A program made the position numbers and the translations under genes. Below the pieces are notes generated by a model that was given only the letters and a program-made list of their open reading frames with translations, had not been told where the DNA came from and did not search any database. Shown piece by piece: positions 58,664-64,000 of a stretch of 64,000 nt of DNA; within the stretch, counting starts at the first letter, position 1; every line of letters starts with the position of its first letter. This DNA comes from Knoellia subterranea KCTC 19937 (GTDB lineage Bacteria; Actinomycetota; Actinomycetes; Actinomycetales; Dermatophilaceae), in assembly GCF_000768685.1 (NCBI RefSeq), contig NZ_AVPK01000001.1, positions 668,110 through 732,109 on the forward strand. Reading direction: 5' to 3'.

Positions 58664-60781
58664 TCACTCGCCCCGGGTCTTGGCGATGATCTCCTCGGCC
58701 ACCGACTTGGGAACCTCGGCGTAGGAGTCGAACTCCATCGAGTAGTTCGCCCGGCCCTGCGTCTTGGACCGGAGGTCACCGACGTAGCCGAACATCTCGG
58801 ACAGCGGGACGAGGCCCTTGACGACCTTGGCGCCGCTGATGTCCTCCATGGCCTGGATGTGGCCACGGCGCGAGTTGATGTCGCCGATGACGTCGCCCAT
58901 GTACTCCTCGGGCGTACGGACCTCGACGGCCATCATCGGCTCGAGGAGCACGGGGTCGGCCTTGCGGACGGCCTCCTTGAGCGCCATGGAGCCGGCGATC
59001 TTGAACGCCATTTCGGAGGAGTCGACATCGTGGTACGCACCGTCGAGGAGCGTCGCCTTGATGCCCACGAGCGGGTAGCCGGCGAGCACGCCGTACTGCA
59101 TCGCGTCCTGGATACCGGCGTCGACCGACGGGATGTACTCGCGCGGGACGCGGCCACCGGTGACGGCGTTCTCGAACTCGTACAGCTCGCCGCCCTCCGT
59201 GGTGTCCAGCGCCTCGAGCTTGATCTGGATCTTGGCGAACTGGCCCGATCCACCCGTCTGCTTCTTGTGGGTGTAGTCGTGCTTCTCGACCGTCTTGCGG
59301 ATGGTCTCGCGGTAGGCGACCTGCGGCTTGCCGACGTTGGCCTCGACCTTGAACTCGCGCTTCATGCGGTCGACGAGGATGTCGAGGTGAAGCTCGCCCA
59401 TACCGGCGATGATCGTCTGGCCCGTGTCCTCGTCGAGGTGGACCTGGAAGGTCGGGTCTTCGGCCGAGAGCTTCTGGATGGCCGTGGAGAGCTTCTCCTG
59501 GTCACCCTTGGTCTTCGGCTCGATGGCGACCTGGATGACCGGGTCGGGGAAGGACATCGACTCGAGGACGATCTGGTGGTCCGGGTCGCTCAGGGTGTCA
59601 CCGGTGGTGGTGTCCTTGAGGCCGATCGCGGCGTAGATGTGACCCGCCAGCGCCTCCTCGACCGGGTTCTCCTTGTTGGCGTGCATCTGGAAGAGCTTGC
59701 CAACGCGCTCCTTGCGGCCCTTGGTCGTGTTGACGACCGGCGAGCCGGCGGCGATGCGACCGGAGTAGACGCGGATGAAGGTGAGCGTGCCGAAGAACGG
59801 GTGCGCCGCGACCTTGAACGCGAGAGCCGAGAAGGGCTCGTCCTTGGACGGCTTGCGGGTCATCTCGACGCTCTCGTCGCCGGGCTTGTGACCCACCATG
59901 GGGGGCACGTCGAGCGGGGACGGGAGGTAGTCGACGACCGCGTCGAGCATCGGCTGGACGCCACGGTTCTTGAACGCCGAGCCACAGAGGATCGGGTACA
60001 GCTCCGAGGTGACGGTGAGCTTGCGGATGCCGGCCTTGATCTCGGCGACCGTGAGCTCCTCGCCGCCGAGGTACTTCTCCATGAGGTCGTCGTCGGACTC
60101 GGCGACGCGCTCGATGAGGTGGTGGCGGTACTCCTCGGCCTTGGCCTGGAGGTCCGCGGGGATCTCCTGGACCTCGTACTTGGCGCCCATGGTGACGTCA
60201 CCCTTGGCGTCGCCGGGCCACACGAGGGCGCGCATCTCGACGAGGTCGATGACACCGATGAAGTCGTTCTCGGCGCCGATCGGCAGCTGGATGACGAGCG
60301 GCTCCGCACCGAGGCGGTCCTTGATCGTCTGGACGGTGAAGTAGAAGTCCGCGCCCAGCTTGTCCATCTTGTTGACGAACGCGATGCGGGGGACGTCGTA
60401 CTTGTCGGCCTGACGCCACACGGTCTCGGACTGGGGCTCGACGCCCTCCTTGCCGTCGAAGACGGCGACGGCACCGTCGAGGACGCGGAGCGAACGCTCC
60501 ACCTCAACCGTGAAGTCGACGTGACCGGGGGTGTCGATGATGTTGACCTGGTTGTTGTTCCAGAAGGACGTCACGGCGGCAGACGTGATCGTGATGCCGC
60601 GCTCCTTCTCCTGCTCCATCCAGTCGGTCGTCGAGGCGCCGTCGTGGGTCTCGCCGATCTTGTGGTTGACGCCGGTGTAGAAGAGGATGCGCTCCGTCGT
60701 CGTCGTCTTGCCGGCGTCGATGTGCGCCATGATGCCGATGTTGCGGACCTTGGTCAGGTCCGTCAGGACGTCGAGTGCCAC
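58664..60781 (-). CDS. fusA: Elongation factor G
   Basis: 705 residues from a GTG at 60781 ([20 protein letters not shown]), the normal EF-G length; the frame is open further upstream but without similarity. G1 [16 protein letters not shown]2 [11 protein letters not shown]3 [21 protein letters not shown]4 [12 protein letters not shown]. Domains III-V have [38 protein letters not shown] and [19 protein letters not shown]. It drives translocation. A GGTATGCC-armed hairpin separates it from rpsG. Confidence 0.98.
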   Translation of the reverse strand: MALDVLTDLTKVRNIGIMAHIDAGKTTTTERILFYTGVNHKIGETHDGASTTDWMEQEKERGITITSAAVTSFWNNNQVNIIDTPGHVDFTVEVERSLRVLDGAVAVFDGKEGVEPQSETVWRQADKYDVPRIAFVNKMDKLGADFYFTVQTIKDRLGAEPLVIQLPIGAENDFIGVIDLVEMRALVWPGDAKGDVTMGAKYEVQEIPADLQAKAEEYRHHLIERVAESDDDLMEKYLGGEELTVAEIKAGIRKLTVTSELYPILCGSAFKNRGVQPMLDAVVDYLPSPLDVPPMVGHKPGDESVEMTRKPSKDEPFSALAFKVAAHPFFGTLTFIRVYSGRIAAGSPVVNTTKGRKERVGKLFQMHANKENPVEEALAGHIYAAIGLKDTTTGDTLSDPDHQIVLESMSFPDPVIQVAIEPKTKGDQEKLSTAIQKLSAEDPTFQVHLDEDTGQTIIAGMGELHLDILVDRMKREFKVEANVGKPQVAYRETIRKTVEKHDYTHKKQTGGSGQFAKIQIKLEALDTTEGGELYEFENAVTGGRVPREYIPSVDAGIQDAMQYGVLAGYPLVGIKATLLDGAYHDVDSSEMAFKIAGSMALKEAVRKADPVLLEPMMAVEVRTPEEYMGDVIGDINSRRGHIQAMEDISGAKVVKGLVPLSEMFGYVGDLRSKTQGRANYSMEFDSYAEVPKSVAEEIIAKTRGE

Positions 60782-60872
60782 TCGTATCTCATCTCGCTCG
60801 TTGCGGAAGTTCTGCGTGCTGTTGCGGTGCAGCGTTGCTGCGGTCGTGCGGTGCGGTCTGACGACCGCGGTT

Positions 60873-60911
60873 CGGTATGCCGGGTGCGCGACTCGCGCAC
60901 CCGGCATACCG
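60873..60911. terminator. Perfect 18-bp hairpin with GGTATGCC arms between rpsG and fusA
   Basis: CGGTATGCCGGGTGCGCG, a 3-nt loop and CGCGCACCCGGCATACCG form a perfect stem 5 bp after the rpsG stop inside the str operon. It would attenuate or protect the upstream message. The word CGGTATGCCGGGTGC also occurs at 31057 and 62021. Confidence 0.75.
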
Positions 60912-60916
60912 GGAAA

Positions 60917-61387
60917 TCACCAGCGGTAGTGCGCGAAGGCCCGGTTGGACTCGGCCATCTTGTGCGTGTCCTCGCGACGCTTGACAGCAGCGCCGAGGCC
61001 GTTGGAGGCGTCGAGGATCTCGTTCATGAGGCGCTCGGTCATCGTCTTCTCACGACGCTGACGCGAGTAGCCGACGAGCCAGCGCAGCGACAGGGTCGTG
61101 GCACGGTTCGGCTTGACCTCGATCGGGACCTGGTAGGTCGCACCGCCGACGCGGCGGGACTTGACCTCGAGGGTCGGCTTGATGTTGTCGAGCGCACGCT
61201 TGAGCGTGAGCACGGGGTCGGTGCCGGTCTTCTCGCGGCAGCCCTCGAGGGCGCCGTAGACGATCGTCTCGGCGATGGACTTCTTGCCGTCGAGGAGGAT
61301 CTTGTTGACCAGCTGGGTGACCAGCGGGCTCTGGTAGACCGGGTCGACGTGCAGCGGGCGCTTCGGAGCGGGGCCCTTACGAGGCAT
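60917..61387 (-). CDS. rpsG: Ribosomal protein uS7
   Basis: 156 residues: [60 protein letters not shown] and [20 protein letters not shown] with [18 protein letters not shown]. Coupled to rpsL by a one-base overlap. Confidence 0.98.
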   Translation of the reverse strand: MPRKGPAPKRPLHVDPVYQSPLVTQLVNKILLDGKKSIAETIVYGALEGCREKTGTDPVLTLKRALDNIKPTLEVKSRRVGGATYQVPIEVKPNRATTLSLRWLVGYSRQRREKTMTERLMNEILDASNGLGAAVKRREDTHKMAESNRAFAHYRW

Positions 61388-61761
61388 TACTTCTTCTCCT
61401 TCTTGGCGCCGTAGCGGCTGCGAGCCTGCTTGCGGTTCTTGACACCCTGGGTGTCGAGCGAGCCACGGATGATCTTGTAGCGGACACCCGGGAGGTCCTT
61501 CACACGGCCACCACGGACGAGCACGATCGAGTGCTCCTGGAGGTTGTGACCCTCACCGGGGATGTAGGCCGTGACCTCGATGCCGGAGGTCAGCTTGACG
61601 CGCGCGACCTTGCGGAGCGCGGAGTTCGGCTTCTTGGGGGTGGTGGTGTACACGCGCGTGCACACGCCGCGGCGCTGCGGGGAGCCCTTGAGAGCAGGCG
61701 TGGTCGTCTTCGTGACCTTGTCCTGCCGGCCCTTGCGCACCAGCTGGTTGATGGTAGGCAA
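61387..61761 (-). CDS. rpsL: Ribosomal protein uS12 (TTG start)
   Basis: 124 residues, the standard length, but only if translation starts at TTG 61761 (read as [20 protein letters not shown]). AAAGGA lies at a spacing of 6 from that codon and no ATG or GTG lies at the right place. [20 protein letters not shown] and [16 protein letters not shown] contain Lys43 and Lys88, the wild-type residues for streptomycin sensitivity. First gene of the str operon. Confidence 0.97.
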   Translation of the reverse strand: MPTINQLVRKGRQDKVTKTTTPALKGSPQRRGVCTRVYTTTPKKPNSALRKVARVKLTSGIEVTAYIPGEGHNLQEHSIVLVRGGRVKDLPGVRYKIIRGSLDTQGVKNRKQARSRYGAKKEKK

Positions 61762-62094
61762 CCTGGATCCTTTGTCTGTCTGGTCGTTGTCACGACGGAT
61801 GTCATGACTCCTTGAGGTGTCCGGCGCTCGACCCCCGCGTTCGGGTGTGTCGCACCGGGTGCTCTCCCCTGCACTCCCCTCCACAGGCCTCATCGACGTG
61901 GTCGAATCGGTGGTGGTGTGGGGCGCCCGGCAAGAGGTGGGCGGCCGAGTTCTCCGGGCGCTGCGCGCCCCGGTTCCCGGCCAACGTCTGGTCCTAGCCA
62001 GACACGGTTCTCAACGATACCGGTATGCCGGGTGCCCACCAAATCGCCGAGGACGCCCGGAGCGCGTGGCCCCGGGCGCCCGTCGGCGCGCGTC
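61762..62094 (-). promoter_or_regulatory. str operon promoter/leader region, no gene
   Basis: A 333-bp spacer upstream of rpsL. It contains a palindrome GTCTGG-TCCTAG-CCAGAC (61986-62003), TTGAGA on the minus strand near 62011 as a possible -35, and the word CGGTATGCCGGGTGC at 62021-62035. I cannot assign a -10 with confidence. No protein-coding frame looks real. Confidence 0.4.
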
Positions 62095-63131
62095 TCAGCC
62101 GCGGACGGCCGCGTTCGCTCCGGCGACCTGGACGAGCGTGCCCGTGGGCAGCCCGGCGATGGTCTTGGCGAGCCTGATCTCGAGCATGACGACCTCGAGG
62201 CCCCGGGTCGTGCGGACACTCTTGTGGAACGTCACGCTGGCGACCCCGAGGATCTCGATCGTGGCGTTTGGAGCCACGGTCGAGGTGATGACGGGGAAGC
62301 CGGCGACCTTGAGCCCGACGAACTTGGACCGATCGGCGACAGTCACGGTCCCGTTGGACTGACCCACCGCCTGGGTGTCGGCGACGACGGCATCGGCGGT
62401 GATGAGCCCGCCGAGGAGTCGTGGCGGCCGGCGTGGGCGGCACTGATGTAGATGACGGTCGAACCGGGGAGGCCGAACGGGTTGCCGGCGAGGAGGCTGA
62501 TGACGATGCCGCGCGTGTAGGAGCGGTAGACGCCGTCCCGGGTGCCCTTGCTCTGCTGGTTGAGGGTGACGGTTCCGACGCGCTTGCCGGCCACGTCGAG
62601 GGCGACCTGGGTGTTCGGCGCGACGTTGACGGCGATGGATCGGCCGAGGATCTTGAGCCCGGCGAACGTGGTGGCGCCCGTGCCGGATCCGACGCCGGAG
62701 GTGCTCTTGGCCGAGGAGTAGACGCTCACGGCGTCGGCCACGACCGCTCCCCCGAGGAGATTGATGCCTGCCGTCCTGGCCGAGGCGGTCGTCGAGGTCG
62801 TCCCCGTGGTGACCTTGCTGCTGACGGCGCCGACCTTGCCCACGACCGGGAGGGTGACGGTCGCGACCGAGTTCGTCCGGGTCTGGCCGGTCGCGGAGGT
62901 GCACGAGATCGCCGACTAGCTCGTGGGCCCGGACTTGATGGTCTTGTCGATCGCGGTGACGTTGGTGCCCCAGGCGTTGGATTGGAAGCCCAACTTCGGA
63001 GTGGTCGCGGCAGCCACGCTCGCGGTGGCAGCCGCCGGGACGGACGGGACGGTGGCCGATGCCGGAGGGCCGACCAAGGCCACGCCCGAGATGGCGGCCA
63101 CCGCCGGTAGGACGAATCGAGACACACGCAT
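62095..63131 (-). pseudogene. Broken exported surface protein (choice-of-anchor P-like)
   Basis: The reading frame starts with a signal peptide (RFVLPAVAAISGVALVGPPA, cleavage near ASA-T) and runs to KLGFQSNAWGTNVTAIDKTI, then meets an in-frame TAG (62916-62918). The same frame continues with ISCTSATGQTRTNSVATVTL, TAGINLLGGAVVADAVSVYS, LDVAGKRVGTVTLNQQSK and GNPFGLPGSTVIYISAAHAG. Near 62400-62415 similarity switches frame to LITADAVVADTQAVGQSNGT and ends at FHKSVRTTRGLEVVMLEIRL. One nonsense codon and one frameshift therefore split a protein of about 345 residues with repeated 'GGxxxADAV' halves, like actinobacterial proteins named choice-of-anchor P. Sequencing error cannot be excluded. Confidence 0.7.
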
Positions 63132-63293
63132 GGTGGATTCAGCTCCCCTCGCTCTCGTGCGACGGGGCGTGTCCCCGAGTCACGCACTGAGCCACCGGGA
63201 ACGCTAGTGCCAACGGGCCATGTGTGACTAGCCCCAATGCACCGCCTGATCTGCGGATTCTGCCCAGAGTGACTAGGGCGCGAGTATCCAGGT
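63132..63293. other. Spacer upstream of the broken surface-protein gene
   Basis: 162 bp between two minus-strand genes. It should hold the promoter of the broken gene; GTGACTAGGGCG and CACACATGGCCC-type stretches are visible but no clear promoter pair or hairpin. Confidence 0.3.
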
Positions 63294-63827
63294 TCAGGCG
63301 TCGAGGCGCTCGAATGCCGGGGCGTAGCGGAACGGCCCGGCCAGCTCGGGCCGCCAGGCTCGCAGCGTCTTCGCCTGGAAGTACTTCGCGTCCCACGGAC
63401 CCGGCGAACCGATGCCGAGCCCTGCCGCCTCGACGAACCCGAAGTGGCCGTAGTAGTCGGGGTCCCCCAGCAGAACGATCGCCGCATCACCACGCTGCTC
63501 GGCCGACGCGATGACCGAGGCCATCAGGGCCGCACCAATCCCCTGCCGTTGCAGCGCCGGGGTGACGGCGATCGGGCCGAGGCCGACCGAGGGCCCCTCC
63601 CCCATCGTTGCGGCAGAGCAGAGGACGTGCCCGACGACCTCACCGTCGAGTTCGGCGACGAAGGTCAGGTCCTCGATGACGTCGCCGTCGCCGCGGAGCT
63701 CGTCGACGAGGCTCGACTCCATCGACCGCGCGGCGCCCTCGACGCGGGTGAAGGCGTCGTCGTGCAGGGCCGCGATCGCGGCGTGGTCGTCGGCAGTCTC
63801 GCGCCGGATGATCATGTCGTCACGCAT
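63294..63827 (-). CDS. GNAT family N-acetyltransferase (YhbS-like)
   Basis: 177 residues; an internal ATG at 63815 (MIIRRETADDHAAIAALHDD) is an equally likely start. The acetyl-CoA motif reads IAVTPALQRQGIGAALMASV (QxxGxG/A type), with LTFVAELDGEVVGHVLCSAA before it and IVLLGDPDYYGHFGFVEAAG after it, the last being typical of YhbS relatives. Substrate unknown. Palindromic repeat copy 2 lies 20 bp upstream. Confidence 0.87.
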   Translation of the reverse strand: MRDDMIIRRETADDHAAIAALHDDAFTRVEGAARSMESSLVDELRGDGDVIEDLTFVAELDGEVVGHVLCSAATMGEGPSVGLGPIAVTPALQRQGIGAALMASVIASAEQRGDAAIVLLGDPDYYGHFGFVEAAGLGIGSPGPWDAKYFQAKTLRAWRPELAGPFRYAPAFERLDA

Positions 63828-63846
63828 GCGCCCAGCCTCTCACCCC

Positions 63847-63896
63847 GCCTCGTGTGTATGAGACCACGCTGGGGCGTGGCGCCATACACACAAGGC
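63847..63896. repeat. 50-bp palindromic repeat, copy 2
   Basis: GCCTCGTGTGTATGAGACCA, a central GGGG and the complementary CATACACACAAGGC. It has the same length and 42 of 50 identical positions as 24901-24950 and likewise lies just before a gene start. Confidence 0.8.
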
Positions 63897-63916
63897 AACG
63901 TGAGTGACAGACGACG

Positions 63917-63961
63917 AAGGGCGGGTATGCCGTGTGGTGGCCACACGGCATACCCGCCCTT
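63917..63961. terminator. Perfect 21-bp hairpin with GGTATGCC arms
   Basis: AAGGGCGGGTATGCCGTGTG plus G, loop TGG, then the exact complement. It lies 11 bp past the stop of the partial gene at the window end and is its likely terminator; on the minus strand the stem is followed by CGTCGTCTG rather than a T run. Confidence 0.75.
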
Positions 63962-63972
63962 GCGTTTGGTGC

Positions 63973-64000
63973 TCAGTTCAGAGCGTCAGCCTCAGAGGCG
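63973..64000 (-). CDS. Last codons of an unidentified minus-strand gene
   Basis: Reading on the minus strand, ASEADALN followed by TGA fits an acidic protein tail, with a perfect hairpin immediately downstream. In actinobacteria rpoC often lies upstream of rpsL in this orientation, but eight residues are not enough to identify the gene. Confidence 0.35.

Noticed and set aside
58859..61414. An 851-codon plus-strand open frame opposite fusA and rpsG
   Set aside because: Shadow of two highly biased translation genes that are complete on the other strand.
61387..61761. Possible streptomycin-resistance alleles in S12
   Set aside because: Residues 43 and 88 are both Lys, the wild-type state.

Overview
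The window is 64 kb of GC-rich chromosomal DNA with dense, strongly codon-biased genes, frequent GTG starts and many ATGA/GTGA/TAATG overlaps between neighbours. Together with the actinobacterial order of ribosomal genes, the class II fructose bisphosphatase GlpX, the DUF4245 and LmeA-like proteins and the MutA/MutB/MeaB set, this points to an actinobacterium. I infer the Micrococcales, probably near the Intrasporangiaceae; the genus cannot be read from the sequence alone. No tRNA, rRNA, CRISPR array, prophage, transposase or replication origin was found.

Layout. 1-5.4 kb: 3' end of rmuC, a VOC protein divergent from a TetR regulator with a clear operator, a FrnE-like DsbA oxidoreductase, ispH and xseAB. 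5.5-10.4 kb: DUF4245 gene divergent from a compact glpX-pfkB-fum-carbonic anhydrase operon. 10.5-16.8 kb: MOSC protein, NAD(P)-binding protein with ohr, a GH1 beta-glucosidase and a polar amino-acid ABC transporter. 16.9-19.4 kb: rplM-rpsI-glmM on the minus strand. 19.6-29 kb: accessory block with an ArsR-like regulator and MFS pump, a large secreted GH13 enzyme, an LmeA-like protein, truA, a second MFS protein and a secreted M23 peptidase bracketed by a dispersed repeat. 29.1-33.3 kb: infA-rpmJ-rpsM-rpsK-rpsD-rpoA-rplQ on the minus strand. 33.5-43.3 kb: a second accessory block (CPBP protease, methylmalonyl-CoA mutase with its chaperone, HxlR regulator with two DHFR-family proteins, map, an FMN reductase). 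43.4-61.8 kb: the str/S10/spc cluster on the minus strand, rpsL-rpsG-fusA-tuf, two small unknown genes, then rpsJ through secY and adk. 61.8-64 kb: a broken cell-surface gene, a GNAT acetyltransferase and the last codons of another minus-strand gene.

How it works together. The core is the translation machinery superoperon, interrupted by accessory islands and punctuated by strong hairpins at subunit boundaries (for example exactly between the S10 and spc sections). The accessory genes serve central metabolism (gluconeogenic FBPase, fumarase, propionate/methylmalonyl-CoA handling), carbohydrate use (GH1, GH13), transport and local stress responses under TetR, ArsR and HxlR regulators with visible operators.

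Most unusual signals: (i) ribosomal proteins L17 and L4 carry nearly identical extra C-terminal modules; (ii) GGTATGCC/GGCATACC-type words are strongly over-represented in both coding and non-coding DNA and form the arms of several hairpins; (iii) three families of dispersed intergenic palindromic repeats are present, one flanking the M23 peptidase gene on both sides.
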